Below, piece by piece: positions 42,215 through 52,064 of a DNA stretch of 64,000 nucleotides; within the stretch, counting starts at the first letter, position 1; each line of letters opens with the position of its first letter. The stretch is from Streptomonospora alba (GTDB lineage Bacteria; Actinomycetota; Actinomycetes; Streptosporangiales; Streptosporangiaceae). The notes under the pieces were generated by a model that searched no databases, had not been told where the DNA came from, and worked only from the letters and a program-made list of their open reading frames with translations. The stretch spans positions 62,001 to 126,000 of the forward strand of contig NZ_JROO01000027.1 of NCBI RefSeq assembly GCF_000826685.1, read 5' to 3'. Both the position numbers and the translations under genes were made by a program.

Positions 42215-42595
42215 ATGGCGAACGGAACCGGTCTCGACGGAATGCTCCTGGCCAGCCGCGTCCCCGAGCGGCTGCGGGAGTGGTATTCCTCCGCGCTGGA
42301 GCCGCAGGAAGCCTCCGAGGTGGATCAGTACCGCATCCTCACGTTCCGCGGCTTCTACCTGATCATCGACCGCCGCGACGACATCGCGGCCACCAACCCC
42401 GACCCCGGGCGGGTCGTCCTCAACTTCGACGTCGAGGACGCCCGCGCCACCGTCGAAGGCATCGAGAAGGCGGGGACCCGGTGGGTCGCGCCGCTCGAGG
42501 ACCGCGACGGCAGCCTGTTCGCCACGGCCACCGACCCCGACGGCAACTACGTGCAGGTCGTCCAGATCAGCGAAGAGCACCGCGCGGCCATGTAG
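42215..42595 (+). CDS. VOC (glyoxalase/bleomycin-resistance)-fold protein
   Basis: A 126-residue protein with paired beta-alpha-beta-beta-beta modules. Landmarks are LASRVPERLREWYSSALEP, FRGFYLIIDRRDDI, VVLNFDVEDARATVEGIEKAGTRWVAP and the closing ATATDPDGNYVQVVQISE, the classic VOC C-terminal motif with the metal-site Glu position replaced by Gln (YVQVVQ). Loss of that ligand suggests a binding rather than catalytic role, or a different metal site. The ATG at 42215 follows GAGAGAGGAAGG. Monocistronic, with a strong hairpin after it. Confidence 0.87.
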   Translation: MANGTGLDGMLLASRVPERLREWYSSALEPQEASEVDQYRILTFRGFYLIIDRRDDIAATNPDPGRVVLNFDVEDARATVEGIEKAGTRWVAPLEDRDGSLFATATDPDGNYVQVVQISEEHRAAM

Positions 42596-42615
42596 CGGCC
42601 CGGCACGCGCGGCGG

Positions 42616-42672
42616 TCCCGCCCGCCTCTCGGGTGGTCCGCACGGCCGCCCGGACGGGAGAGGCGGGCGGGA
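42616..42672 (+). terminator. Strong hairpin after the VOC gene
   Basis: Perfect 15-bp stem TCCCGCCCGCCTCTC (42616-42630) with GAGAGGCGGGCGGGA (42658-42672) and a 27-base GC-rich loop. It starts about 20 bp after the stop codon. Confidence 0.75.
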
Positions 42673-42763
42673 GACCGGCCCGCGCGCCGGTGCGGCGTCG
42701 CGACCGCTTGCGGTTGCGTACGTCGCGGTGAATCCACCGGCGCTCAGCGGGTAAAAAGGCGGC

Positions 42764-42979
42764 ATGCTGCCCACGCTGACCCTCGAATCGCTCCGCTCGG
42801 CGGTGCGCCGGCTGCTGACGGGCGGGGTCTGGCTGTGCCCCATCCTTCCCGCCGACGCACTCGGTGCCGCGGCGGGCGACGACCGCGCCCCGCGGTCCGC
42901 GCGCGCCGCCGACCTGGACCCCGCACGCGTCGAGGAGCTGTGGTCGGATCTGATACGCCGTGAACTGCCCGACTGGTGA
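42764..42979 (+). CDS. Small hypothetical protein (71 aa)
   Basis: Reads MLPTLTLESLRSAVRRLLTG and ends DPARVEELWSDLIRRELPDW, with an Ala/Asp-rich middle. AAAAGGCGG lies about 5-10 bases before the ATG, and the ends look like short amphipathic helices. I do not recognise a family and cannot exclude a chance frame in GC-rich DNA. Confidence 0.5.
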   Translation: MLPTLTLESLRSAVRRLLTGGVWLCPILPADALGAAAGDDRAPRSARAADLDPARVEELWSDLIRRELPDW

Positions 42980-43852
42980 TCCGCGGCGAAGCGGGTGCCG
43001 CCGTCGTGCGCGCACATCCGGAGCGGCGGCGGGGCCGGATCCGGCCGCGGCACGCGTGAGTTCGCGCCGGATTGCACCCCGTACCGGACGACGGTTCCCG
43101 TGCGCTCGCGCCCAGCCGCCGGGAGCGGACGCGGAGCCGTCCGCACCCCTTCGCACACTGCGCCACCTGCCCGGATGGGCATTACACCGAAGATCACCGC
43201 TTGCGAGGAATATCGCACCCGTTGCGACATGAACCCGCCGCAACAGGGTAAAGAGCGCACAGGCACGAACTCCGATGCCCGCTGCGCAGCAGGGATCCAC
43301 TCCCCCAGCCCTGCACCTGTCTGGGAGGATTCCCCTGCGCCACAAGGGTCGCGGCCGTGCCACACGGACATACCGGACACTGCCGCATCGCACCTATCAT
43401 GGCGCCCCGGCGGCCGCCGCTCGGTGCCGCCCGTGACATCGCGGGCCTTGGGACGCCGACCGGAGACGACAGGAGAGGAGCGTTGCGAAGGCGAACAAGG
43501 AACAACGAAATTCGCGATTTCGGCTCCGTGTCGCAACCGCGGAGCGCAGCAGCCGCTGCGCTAACGTCATCACGCACGAACCGGGGCGCACATTGTCCCG
43601 ACGCGACAGCGCCGGGGTCAATATCCTATAACCATCCGGCACGCATTGGCGAAGTATGCACCGTTTGGCCGTAGGGTTTCCGGTCGAGGACTGCGAATAG
43701 CGCAACGGAATTTACTCCGGCACCAGCAGCGGTCCCGTGCAGGAACCTTCACGGGGTCGGGAGGAGAGGGCCAGGCCCTGCACAGCGAAGGCCCGTCAGG
43801 AAGACGGTACCTGCCCCGGGACTCCCGGTCCGGACCTCGGGAAGGAGTTGTC
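42980..43852. other. Long intergenic region upstream of the BCCT transporter
   Basis: About 870 bp without a convincing gene; short frames occur on both strands and overlap each other. The last 250 bp are less GC-rich. TATAAC at 43627-43632 may be a -10 element for the transporter, although no matching -35 was found. GAAGGAG at 43841 is the probable ribosome site of the transporter. Confidence 0.5.
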
Positions 43853-45571
43853 ATCTCTCGATTCAGGTCCTACATACAAGAACACACGAACCCACCGGTC
43901 TTCTTCATCTCCGGCGCCATCGTCCTGCTTTTCCTGATTTGGGGCGCCCTGTTCACCGGTGGACTCTCCTCCGCCGCCGGCAGCGCGGTTACGTGGATCA
44001 CCACGTATTTCGGCTGGTTCTACATTATGGCGGCCACTTTCTTCCTGGTGTTCGTCCTCTGGCTGATGTTCAGCCGCTTCGGCAACATCCGCCTCGGCCC
44101 TGACTCGTCGCGGCCGGAGTTCGGGACGACCGCCTGGTTCGCGATGCTGTTCACCGCCGGCATGGGTATCGGCCTGGTGTTCTACGGGGTCAGCGAGCCG
44201 GTTACCTACAACGCCGGCGGCGGCCCCAACCCCGAGGTCGACGCCAACACCCAGGAGTCCGCCTCCGAGGCGATGAACTTCACGCTGTTCCACTGGGGCG
44301 TGCACCCGTGGGCCATCTACATCGTGCTCGGCCTGGCACTGGGCTACTTCTGCTTCCGCAAGGGCCTGCCGATGCGGCCGGCCTCGGCGCTGTACCCGCT
44401 GATCGGCAACCGCATCTACGGCTGGGTCGGCAACCTGGTCGACATCCTCGCCGTGTTCGGCACCCTCTTCGGCCTCGCCACCTCGCTGGGCATCGGCGCG
44501 CGCCAGGTCAACGCCGGCCTGACGTCGCTGTTCGGGCTCCCCAACGTCTGGTGGATGCAGGTCCTCATCGTCGCCGTGATCACCAGTGTCGCGGTACTCA
44601 GTGTGATGCTGGGCATCGACAAGGGCATCCGCCGCCTGTCGGTGATCAACCTCTGGCTGGCCGTCGCCCTGATGCTCGCGGTGTTCATCTTCGGCCCGCG
44701 GCTGTACATCCTCACCGGCATGGCCGACTTCGCCGGTTACTACCTGCAGCACCTGCCGGAGACCAGCCTGCACGTCGCCAACCCGGAGACCGATCAGGCC
44801 GGCTACGAATTCCAGCAGGCCTGGACGCTGTTCTACTGGGGCTGGTGGATCGCCTGGTCGCCGTTCGTGGGCATGTTCATCGCGCGCATCTCCTACGGGC
44901 GCACGATCCGCCAGTTCATCACCGGCACGCTGTTCGCCCCGGTCGGCGCCTCCATCGTGTGGTTCAGCGTCTTCGGCGGCGCCGGCATGTTCTACGACAA
45001 CCTCCGGAACGCCGGTATCTCGGAGGTGGACGCCCCCCTTGCGATGTACGAACTGCTGGAGAACCTGCCGATGCCCGCCATCCTGGTCGGGCTGCTGTCG
45101 ATCCTGACGGTCGTCGTGGTCGTACTGTTCTTCGCGACCTCGTCCGACTCGGGATCGCTCGTCATCGACATGCTGACCAACGGCGGGGATCCGCACCCGA
45201 TCAAGCTGCAGCGGTTCTTCTGGGCCGTCACCGAGGGCCTGGTGACCATAGTGCTGCTGATGGCGGGCGCCGGCATGGTCGAGGGCGACGCAGACCCGGT
45301 CACCGCGCTGCAATCGGCGTCGCTGGTCACGGGCCTGCCGTTCGCGGTCGTCCTCATCATCATCTGCTTCGGCGTCCTGAAGGCGTTGCGGAGCGAGGAC
45401 GTGCGGGTAATGGTCCCCGGAACCACGCCTCCCTCCCGCGGGGGCGACAGCAAGGTGCACGTCGGCCCGCCCGGAGACATGGACCGGCCCAAGGCCCGCT
45501 CGGGCTCCACGTCCGGTTCCGGATCGACGGAGTCGGGCCCGTCGTCGGACAGCAGCGACAGCGGTGCTTGA
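43853..45571 (+). CDS. BCCT-family betaine/choline/carnitine transporter
   Basis: A protein of about 572 residues with 12 transmembrane segments and a Ser/Gly/Asp-rich cytosolic tail of about 60 residues. GMGIGLVFYGVSEP near residue 100 is the glycine-rich unwound helix, and the Trp-rich WGWWIAWSPFVGMFIARIS near residue 338 is the family signature. It imports compatible solutes such as glycine betaine or choline with sodium or protons. Homology puts the N-terminus at SRFRSYIQEHTNPPVFF, directly after GAAGGAG, but the codon in start position is ATC (43853-43855). No ATG or GTG exists in frame upstream; only TTG at 43646 does, which would add 69 low-complexity residues. Hsp20 follows 22 bp downstream. 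Confidence 0.88.
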   Translation: MSRFRSYIQEHTNPPVFFISGAIVLLFLIWGALFTGGLSSAAGSAVTWITTYFGWFYIMAATFFLVFVLWLMFSRFGNIRLGPDSSRPEFGTTAWFAMLFTAGMGIGLVFYGVSEPVTYNAGGGPNPEVDANTQESASEAMNFTLFHWGVHPWAIYIVLGLALGYFCFRKGLPMRPASALYPLIGNRIYGWVGNLVDILAVFGTLFGLATSLGIGARQVNAGLTSLFGLPNVWWMQVLIVAVITSVAVLSVMLGIDKGIRRLSVINLWLAVALMLAVFIFGPRLYILTGMADFAGYYLQHLPETSLHVANPETDQAGYEFQQAWTLFYWGWWIAWSPFVGMFIARISYGRTIRQFITGTLFAPVGASIVWFSVFGGAGMFYDNLRNAGISEVDAPLAMYELLENLPMPAILVGLLSILTVVVVVLFFATSSDSGSLVIDMLTNGGDPHPIKLQRFFWAVTEGLVTIVLLMAGAGMVEGDADPVTALQSASLVTGLPFAVVLIIICFGVLKALRSEDVRVMVPGTTPPSRGGDSKVHVGPPGDMDRPKARSGSTSGSGSTESGPSSDSSDSGA

Positions 45572-45593
45572 GATTCAGTGAGGAATGACGAGC

Positions 45594-46067
45594 ATGCCGA
45601 CTAAGAAGAAATGGAACAACCCGTTCCGCGGCGTCATCGACATGATGAGCGAGATGAACCGCATCTCCGACACCATGTCCAGCCTGGAGAGCAACTCCGG
45701 GACGGCGACGCCGCGCGGGCACTCCGACGCCTGGAGCCCGCCCACCGACATCTTCGCCATGGGCGAGGACCTCCACATCCGGTGCGACCTGCCGGGCGTC
45801 CTCCCCGAGAACCTGGAGGTGGCGTTCTCGAACGGCACGCTGACCATCGCCGGCGAGCGCAAGAGGGACGACACCGAGGTGATCTACTACGCCTCGGAGC
45901 GCTACCTCGGGAACTTCCGGCGGGAGATCACCCTGCCGGCGGGCATCGACGACGATGACATCGAGGCCACCTTCGACGAAGGCCTGCTCACGGTCCGCGT
46001 GGCCGGTGCCGCCGACGCCGATGGGCCCCGCACCATCCAGGTGACGAGCCAGAAGAAGCAGCGCTAA
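45594..46067 (+). CDS. Small heat-shock protein, Hsp20/alpha-crystallin family
   Basis: A 157-residue ATP-independent holdase chaperone. The alpha-crystallin domain runs from about residue 48 to 145: PPTDIFAMGEDLHIRCDLPGVLPENLEVAFSNGTLTIAGE, YYASERYLGNFRREITLPAGID, and the end motif ATFDEGLLTVRV. The N-terminal arm (MMSEMNRISDTM) is Met-rich, as usual. ATG at 45594 is preferred over ATG at 45585 because GTGAGGA is then nine bases upstream. It is 22 bp behind the BCCT gene, so the two may be co-transcribed as a stress pair. Confidence 0.92.
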   Translation: MPTKKKWNNPFRGVIDMMSEMNRISDTMSSLESNSGTATPRGHSDAWSPPTDIFAMGEDLHIRCDLPGVLPENLEVAFSNGTLTIAGERKRDDTEVIYYASERYLGNFRREITLPAGIDDDDIEATFDEGLLTVRVAGAADADGPRTIQVTSQKKQR

Positions 46068-46091
46068 GCGCTGATTCACCGCCGTACAAGC

Positions 46092-46132
46092 GCGAAGGCG
46101 CCCGGCCGATCCGCTCGGCCGGGCGCCTTCGC
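46092..46132. terminator. Bidirectional terminator between hsp20 and the M16 peptidase gene
   Basis: Perfect 18-bp stem GCGAAGGCGCCCGGCCGA (46092-46109) with TCGGCCGGGCGCCTTCGC (46115-46132) and a 5-base loop, between converging genes. Confidence 0.88.
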
Positions 46133-46171
46133 GTGTAAGGCACAGCGCGTCACAGCGCCGATGCGGCCGCC

Positions 46172-47506
46172 CTAGAAGACCCGCCCCTGCTCGTAGGGAC
46201 CGATCACCGCGAGCATCTCGGGGCGGTTGAGGACGTCGGCGGCCACCTCGGCCACGTCCTCCTCCGTGACCGCGTCGAACAGGGCGAGGTCGTCGTCCAG
46301 CGAGAAATGCCGCGGGTAGTCGAGCTCGTGCACCGTCAGCCGCCCCATACGGGCGTTGCTGCCCTCGCTGCCCAGCACCCACGAGCCCTTGAGCTGGCCC
46401 TTGGCGCGCTCCAGCTCCTCGCGCCCGATGCCGGTGGCGGCCGCCTTGGCCAGCTCCTCGCGGCACACGCCCAGCACCTCGTCGATCTTGTCGGGCAGGC
46501 AGCCCGCGTAGACCTGGAAGGCGCCGGTCTCGGCGTAGGAGCTGTGGAAGGACTGCACGGCGTAGGCGAGTCCGCGCTTCTCACGCACCTCTTGGAACAG
46601 CCGGGACGACATCCCCCCGCCCAGCGCCGATCCCAGCACCCGCAGCGCATACCAGCGCTCGTCGGTGCGCGCCAGGCCCTCGCGGCCCAGGATCAGGTGC
46701 GCCTGCTCGGTGTCGCGGCCGACCAGGCGGGTGCCGCTGTAGGCGCGCACCGGGTCGCCGCCGACGCGCGGGCGCGCGGGACGGGCGTCGCCCGCGGCCG
46801 CCGACTGCTCCGCGAAGACGGCGGCGACCTGCTCGACGACCGCGTCGTGGTCCAGGTTGCCCGCCGCCGCGACGACCAGCTCACCGGGCACATAGGCGCT
46901 GCGGTACTGCTCCATGATGCGGTCGCGGGTCAGGGAGGCGATGGACTCGTTGGTGCCCAGGATGGGCCTGCCCAGCGCGGAGTCGGCGAAGACGTGCTCG
47001 GCGAAGACGTCGTCGATGAGGTCGGCGGGCTCGTCCTCGTTCATGGCGATCTCTTCGAGGATCACCCCCCGCTCGGTCTCGACCTCGCCCGCGTCCAGCA
47101 CCGACGCGGCGACCATGTCGCCCACCACGTCCACCGCCAGCGGCAGGTCCCGGTCCAGGACCTTGGCGTAGTAGCAGGTGTGCTCCTTGCTGGTGTAGGC
47201 GTTGTGGTCGGCGCCGACACTGTCCAGCAGCGCGGAGATCTCCATCGCGTCGCGCCGCCGGGTGCCCTTGAACAGCAGGTGCTCCAGGAAGTGGGCCGAG
47301 CCCGCGTGGGCGCGGTCCTCGTCGCGCGAGCCGGTGGTGGCCGATATCCCGAAGGCCGCCGAGCGGAGGCCGGGCATCGCCTCGGTCACCACCCGCAGCC
47401 CGCCGGGCAGGACCGTCCGCCGAACCAGCCCGGAACCGGTGTCCGGCTCCATCACGGTGACGGTGCTGCCTGGCTCCTGCTCGGCGGCGATGGGCACAGA
47501 GCTCAT
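46172..47506 (-). CDS. M16-family zinc metallopeptidase (processing-peptidase-like)
   Basis: A 444-residue protease of the pitrilysin/MPP-beta type. The inverted zinc motif HxxEH is HFLEH at residues 72-76, and the third ligand is in ERGVILEEIAMNEDEP. The second, inactive M16 half covers about residues 230-430 (RLFQEVREKRGLAYAVQSF). It is usually placed next to pnp in Actinobacteria and is thought to degrade peptides. ATG at 47506; it lies 145 bp downstream of the pnp stop in the same direction. Confidence 0.92.
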   Translation of the reverse strand: MSSVPIAAEQEPGSTVTVMEPDTGSGLVRRTVLPGGLRVVTEAMPGLRSAAFGISATTGSRDEDRAHAGSAHFLEHLLFKGTRRRDAMEISALLDSVGADHNAYTSKEHTCYYAKVLDRDLPLAVDVVGDMVAASVLDAGEVETERGVILEEIAMNEDEPADLIDDVFAEHVFADSALGRPILGTNESIASLTRDRIMEQYRSAYVPGELVVAAAGNLDHDAVVEQVAAVFAEQSAAAGDARPARPRVGGDPVRAYSGTRLVGRDTEQAHLILGREGLARTDERWYALRVLGSALGGGMSSRLFQEVREKRGLAYAVQSFHSSYAETGAFQVYAGCLPDKIDEVLGVCREELAKAAATGIGREELERAKGQLKGSWVLGSEGSNARMGRLTVHELDYPRHFSLDDDLALFDAVTEEDVAEVAADVLNRPEMLAVIGPYEQGRVF

Positions 47507-47651
47507 ACTCGGTTTCGCCTTCCTCGTCGGGTGGCGTAGTGGGGTGAGGCGACCGCGGGCGGGGCCGCCGCGCAGGGCCGCATGGAGGCCGACAATGACG
47601 CGGGGCGGCCGCACCGCAAGGTGCGACCGCCCCATCGATCATAGACAGCGA

Positions 47652-49961
47652 TCAGGTGTTCTCACCGCTGCTGCTGCGGGTACGGCGCCGCCGCCGCGTG
47701 CCGGAGCCGCCGGCGGACTCGTCCTCGCCGCCCTCGTCGGCCTGCTCAGCGGCCTCGGGGGCGGGCTCGGACCCGTTGGCGGAGCCGGACTCGGCCTCGA
47801 CGACCTCGACGGGCACGAGCGAGAGCTTGCCGCGGTCGTCGATCTCGCGGATCTCGACCTGGATCTTCTCGCCGATGCTGACGACGTCCTCCAGGTTCTC
47901 GATCCGATTGCCGCCGTGCAGCTTGCGGATCTGCGAGATGTGCAGGAGGCCGTCCTTGCCCGGAAGCAGCGAGACGAACGCGCCGAAGGCCGTCGTCTTG
48001 ACGACGGTGCCCAGGTAGCGGTCGCCGACCTCGGGCATGGTCGGGTTGGCGATGCTGTTGATCGTGTCGCGCGCCGCCTCGGCGGACGGGCCGTCGGTGG
48101 CACCGATGTAGATCGTGCCGTCGTCCTCGACCGTGATGTCGGCGCCGGTGTCCTCCTGGATCGTGTTGATCATCTTGCCCTTGGGGCCGATGACCTCACC
48201 GATCTTGTCGACGGGGACCTTAACGGTCAGCACGCGCGGCGCGTTCGGGCTCATCTCGGCCGGACGCTCGATGGCCTCCTGCATGACCTCCAGGATGGCC
48301 AGCCGCGCGCCGCGGGCCTGCTGCAGCGCCTGGGACAGCTGCGAGGCGGGAATGCCGTCGAGCTTGGTGTCCAGCTGCAGCGCGGTGATCAGCTCGCGGG
48401 TGCCGGCGACCTTGAAGTCCATGTCGCCGAAGGCGTCCTCAGCACCGAGGATGTCGGTCAGCGTGACGTACTCCTCGCCGTCGCTGACCAGGCCCATCGC
48501 GATGCCCGAGACCATCTCCTTGAGCGGTACGCCGGCCTGCATCAGCGACATGGTCGAGGCGCAGACCGAGCCCATGGAGGTGGAACCGTTGGAGCTGATC
48601 GCCTCCGACACCTGCCGGATGGCGTACGGGAAGTCCTCGCGCGAGGGCAGCACCGGCAGGATCGCCCGCTCGGCGAGCGCACCGTGGCCGATCTCGCGCC
48701 GCTTGGGCGAGCCCACCCGGCCGGTCTCGCCGGTGGAGTAGGGCGGGAAGTTGTAGTTGTGCATGTAGCGCTTGGTGCGGTCCGGGTTCAGCGTGTCGAT
48801 GAACTGCTCCATGCGCAGCATGTTCAGCGTCGTCACGCCGAGGATCTGGGTCTCGCCGCGCTCGAACAGCGCCGAGCCGTGCACCCGCGGCACCACGCCG
48901 ATCTCGGAGCTGAGCTGGCGGATGTCCTTGGGACCGCGGCCGTCGATGCGGACCTTGTCGCGCACCACCCGCTCACGCATGAGCTGCTTGGTCAGCGACC
49001 TGAACGCCGCGCCGATCTCCTTCTCGCGGCCCTCGTAGTCCTCGCCGAGCTTCTCGGCGGCCAGCGCCTTGACGCGCTCCAGCTCGTCCTCGCGGTCCTG
49101 CTTCTCGGCGATGGTCAGCGCCTGGGCGAGCTGCTCGCGCACCGCCGATTCGACCGCGTGGTAGACGTCGTCCTCGTAGTCGAGGAAGACGGGGAACTCG
49201 CCGGTCTCCTTGGCGGCCTGGTCGGCCAGCGCCTGCTGGGCCCGGCACAGCACCTTGATGAACGGCTTGGCGGCCTCAAGCCCCTCGGCGACCGTCTGCT
49301 CGTTGGGGCCCACGGCCCCGTCGGCCACGAGCTGCAGCGTGTGCACCGTGGACTCGGCCTCGACCATCATGATGGCGACGTCGCCGTCGTCGAGGACGCG
49401 GCCCGCCACCACCATGTCGAAGGTGGCCTCCTGCAGCTCGGTGTGGGTGGGGAAGGCCACCCACTGACCGCGGATCAGTGCCACGCGCACGCCGCCGATC
49501 GGGCCCGAGAAGGGCAGGCCGGCGAGCTGGGTGGACATCGACGCGGCGTTGATGGCGACCACGTCGTAGAGGTGCTCGGGGTCGAGCGCCAGGATGGTCT
49601 CGACGACCTGGATCTCGTTGCGCAGTCCGTGCTTGAAGGACGGGCGCAGCGGGCGGTCGATCAGCCGGCAGGTAAGGATCGCGTCCTCGGAGGGGCGCCC
49701 TTCGCGGCGGAAGAACGAACCGGGGATGCGGCCGGCGGCGTACATGCGCTCTTCGACGTCGACCGTGAGCGGGAAGAAGTCGAGATTCTCCTTCGGGCGC
49801 TTGGAGGCCGAGGTCGCTGAGAGCAGCATCGTCTCGTCGTCGAGATAGGCGACGGCGGAGCCGGCGGCCTGGCCTGCCATGCGGCCGGTCTCGAAGCGGA
49901 TGGTCCGGGTGCCGAAGGTACCGTTGTCGATCACGGCTTCGGCGGAATACGCGCCCTCCAT
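47652..49961 (-). CDS. pnp: Polyribonucleotide nucleotidyltransferase (PNPase)
   Basis: A 769-residue phosphorolytic 3'-5' exoribonuclease / RNA polymerase; in streptomycetes it may also do the poly(A)-like tailing. The order is RNase PH domain 1, helical linker, catalytic RNase PH domain 2 ([18 protein letters not shown] with the metal-site Asp region), KH domain ([18 protein letters not shown]) and S1 domain ([19 protein letters not shown]). It ends with an acidic stretch and an Arg-rich tail ([15 protein letters not shown]). ATG at 49961 is chosen because AGGAGG lies just upstream, inside a longer in-frame start at 49976. The rpsO-pnp gene order is conserved. Confidence 0.97.
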   Translation of the reverse strand: MEGAYSAEAVIDNGTFGTRTIRFETGRMAGQAAGSAVAYLDDETMLLSATSASKRPKENLDFFPLTVDVEERMYAAGRIPGSFFRREGRPSEDAILTCRLIDRPLRPSFKHGLRNEIQVVETILALDPEHLYDVVAINAASMSTQLAGLPFSGPIGGVRVALIRGQWVAFPTHTELQEATFDMVVAGRVLDDGDVAIMMVEAESTVHTLQLVADGAVGPNEQTVAEGLEAAKPFIKVLCRAQQALADQAAKETGEFPVFLDYEDDVYHAVESAVREQLAQALTIAEKQDREDELERVKALAAEKLGEDYEGREKEIGAAFRSLTKQLMRERVVRDKVRIDGRGPKDIRQLSSEIGVVPRVHGSALFERGETQILGVTTLNMLRMEQFIDTLNPDRTKRYMHNYNFPPYSTGETGRVGSPKRREIGHGALAERAILPVLPSREDFPYAIRQVSEAISSNGSTSMGSVCASTMSLMQAGVPLKEMVSGIAMGLVSDGEEYVTLTDILGAEDAFGDMDFKVAGTRELITALQLDTKLDGIPASQLSQALQQARGARLAILEVMQEAIERPAEMSPNAPRVLTVKVPVDKIGEVIGPKGKMINTIQEDTGADITVEDDGTIYIGATDGPSAEAARDTINSIANPTMPEVGDRYLGTVVKTTAFGAFVSLLPGKDGLLHISQIRKLHGGNRIENLEDVVSIGEKIQVEIREIDDRGKLSLVPVEVVEAESGSANGSEPAPEAAEQADEGGEDESAGGSGTRRRRRTRSSSGENT

Positions 49962-50351
49962 GGGCGTCCTCCTCATAAAGGGTTACGGCTATTCGGTTGT
50001 CCCGCGCCCGCAGCCCCGGAGGAGTCGTCGAGAGTCGCTGCCGCCCGGCGGCGCGGGCAGCGCAATGCCTGCCGGCGCAGCAGGACCGCCAGCGGCCGGC
50101 CATCGATCGAAGCCTGCGGCTCGCCCGGAAGACGGGCCGCAGACCACTACCGAGGACCGGCCTCGACGCGGCAGCCGAGGTCGGGAGCGCGAGAGCACTC
50201 TGCCACGAGCCTTGCGGTTCGGATGCGGTTGTGGTTTGCGTTGTGCGACGTATCGCCGGTTCGGACGATACCCGCTGGCCACGGCTGTGGCCGACAGGTC
50301 CACACTACTAAGAAGGGGAGTGGCCGAGGCCACTCCCCGATCCCTGCGTCG
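49962..50351. terminator. rpsO-pnp intergenic region with hairpin 50315-50338
   Basis: 390 bp between rpsO and pnp. GGGGAGTGGCC (50315-50325) and GGCCACTCCCC (50328-50338) form an 11-bp stem just downstream of rpsO, followed on the minus strand by TTCTTAG. It may act as a terminator, attenuator or RNase III-type processing site for pnp. The rest probably contains the pnp promoter and leader. Confidence 0.65.
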
Positions 50352-50621
50352 TCAGCGGCGCAGGCCCAGCCGCTGAATGAGGCGGCGGTAGCGGTTGATG
50401 TCCTGCTTCTGGATGTACTTCAGCAGGCGCCGGCGCCGACCGACCATCAGCAGCAGCCCGCGGCGGCTGTGGTGGTCCTGCTTGTGGGTCTTCAGGTGCT
50501 CGGTCAGCTCCGTGATGCGGTGCGTCAGCAGCGCGACCTGGACATCAGGAGAACCGGTGTCGCCTTCCTTCGTGCCGAAGTCGGCGATGATCTGCTGCTT
50601 CGTGGCGGTGTCGGTCGACAC
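50352..50621 (-). CDS. rpsO: 30S ribosomal protein S15
   Basis: 89 residues, the standard S15 length. The start GTG is preceded by AAGGAG. The protein shows the conserved core [53 protein letters not shown] in order, ending in the usual basic IQRLGLRR. It binds 16S rRNA helix 22 in the early 30S platform. It is followed by pnp, as in most bacteria. Confidence 0.98.
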   Translation of the reverse strand: MSTDTATKQQIIADFGTKEGDTGSPDVQVALLTHRITELTEHLKTHKQDHHSRRGLLLMVGRRRRLLKYIQKQDINRYRRLIQRLGLRR

Positions 50622-50876
50622 GTCACTCCTTCTCGCGTTCTCGGTACGCAGACGTCAGGGACCCCGAGCGCGAGACGTCCGGTCCGGTCGCAGTCCGGTC
50701 GGGAATCGCGCACGGGCCGGTGACCACGCGTACGAACAGTCACCGTCAGCGGTCCGGGATCGCCCGCGGGAACTCAGCGGGCACCGCATCCGGCCGCTTC
50801 GCCCGGAGGGAATCCGGACATGCGCATGCGGTCTTGCGGCTCCAGTCTATAGCACCGCGCGGGCCGCGGTGACATC

Positions 50877-50908
50877 GCGCAGCGAGCGGCGGCCGCCGCT
50901 CGCTGCGC
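50877..50908 (-). terminator. Perfect 32-bp palindrome just after ribF
   Basis: GCGCAGCGAGCGGCGG (50877-50892) is followed directly by its reverse complement (50893-50908). It starts 8 bases after the ribF stop and has no T-run. A terminator of the nus-infB-ribF operon is likely. Between it and rpsO (50622-50876) lies the rpsO promoter region. Confidence 0.75.
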
Positions 50909-50916
50909 GGCCGCCG

Positions 50917-51867
50917 TCAGGACCCGGCCGTCAGCTCGCGGGCGGTGTCCACGTCGCGCGCCATCGCCTCGACCAGCTCGTCGACGCTGTCGAAGCGCAG
51001 TTGACCGCGGATGCGATGGGTGAACTCGATGGCGACGCGCCGGTCGTAGAGGGCCAGGTCGTCACGGTCGAGCGCGTAGCCCTCGACGGTGCGCGCCGCC
51101 CCTTCGAACGTGGGGTTGGTGCCCACCGAGATCGCCGCGGGCCAGGACGACTCGGCGCCCTCTTCGGCCCCGCTGAGCAGCATGCGTCCGGCGTATACGC
51201 CGTCGGCGGGCACCGCGGTGCCGGGCGGGCAGTCCAGGTTGGCCGTGGGAAAGCCCAGCAGCTCCCGGCCGCGCGCCGCGCCGTGCACCACCACGCCCTC
51301 GACCCGGTGCGGGCGGTCCAACTCCCGGCCGGCCCCTTCGACGTCGCCGGCTTCCAGGCAGGCGCGGATGCGCGTGGAGCTGACGGTGTCGCCCCCGGTC
51401 ACCAGCTCCAGGCCCTCCGCCGTGAAGTCGTACTTCTCCCCCAGCCGGCGCAGCGTCTCGACCGTGCCGGAGGCCTTGTGCCCGAACCGGAAGTCCTCGC
51501 CCACGACCACCGCCGCCGCGCCCAGGCCCTCGACCAGCACCCGGCGCACGAAGTCCTCGGCGCTGAGCCGGGACAACTCGGCGGTGAAGGGCAGCACGCA
51601 CACCGCGTCGGCTCCGTATTCGGCCAGCAGTTCGGACTTGCGCGGCTCGGGGGTCAGCACCGCGGGCGGCTCGCCGCCGCGCACGACGGCGTCGGGGTGG
51701 GGGTCGAAGGTGACGACCACGACCGGCAGCCCCCGCGTGCGGGCCCGCTCCACAGCGGTGCGCAGGATGGCCTGGTGCCCGCGGTGTACGCCGTCGAAGA
51801 CCCCGACGGTCACGACGGAACGCCCCCAGTCGCGGGGCACGTCCTCCAGACCGCGCCAGAACCGCAC
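50917..51867 (-). CDS. ribF: Bifunctional riboflavin kinase / FAD synthetase
   Basis: A 316-residue enzyme making FMN and FAD. N-terminal FMN adenylyltransferase: TVGVFDGVHRGHQAILR (HxGH-type motif), VVGEDFRFGHKASG and STRIRACLEAGDVEGA. C-terminal riboflavin kinase: GRELLGFPTANLDCP, ADGVYAGRML, AISVGTNPTFEG and the catalytic Glu in RVAIEFTHRIRGQLRFDSVDELV. GTG at 51867 is preferred over the TTG three codons upstream, because GGAGGGGAG is then nine bases away. It is the last gene of the long leftward operon, 197 bp after truB. Confidence 0.95.
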   Translation of the reverse strand: MRFWRGLEDVPRDWGRSVVTVGVFDGVHRGHQAILRTAVERARTRGLPVVVVTFDPHPDAVVRGGEPPAVLTPEPRKSELLAEYGADAVCVLPFTAELSRLSAEDFVRRVLVEGLGAAAVVVGEDFRFGHKASGTVETLRRLGEKYDFTAEGLELVTGGDTVSSTRIRACLEAGDVEGAGRELDRPHRVEGVVVHGAARGRELLGFPTANLDCPPGTAVPADGVYAGRMLLSGAEEGAESSWPAAISVGTNPTFEGAARTVEGYALDRDDLALYDRRVAIEFTHRIRGQLRFDSVDELVEAMARDVDTARELTAGS

Positions 51868-52064
51868 GTCCAACAGCTCCCCTCCGATGCGTGGCCGCAC
51901 ATCCGCCGACCAGCTTCGCACGGCGGCCGCGAGTGCCGCGCGCGGCGGGCCGTGTCCTGGCTCACACGGGCGCGCCGCCGGGTTCCGGCCCTCGGCGGCG
52001 CCGGTCACCGACTCGGCCCGGCTCAACCGTACCGCCCGGCCGGGCGCGGCCGACGACCCAGGTC

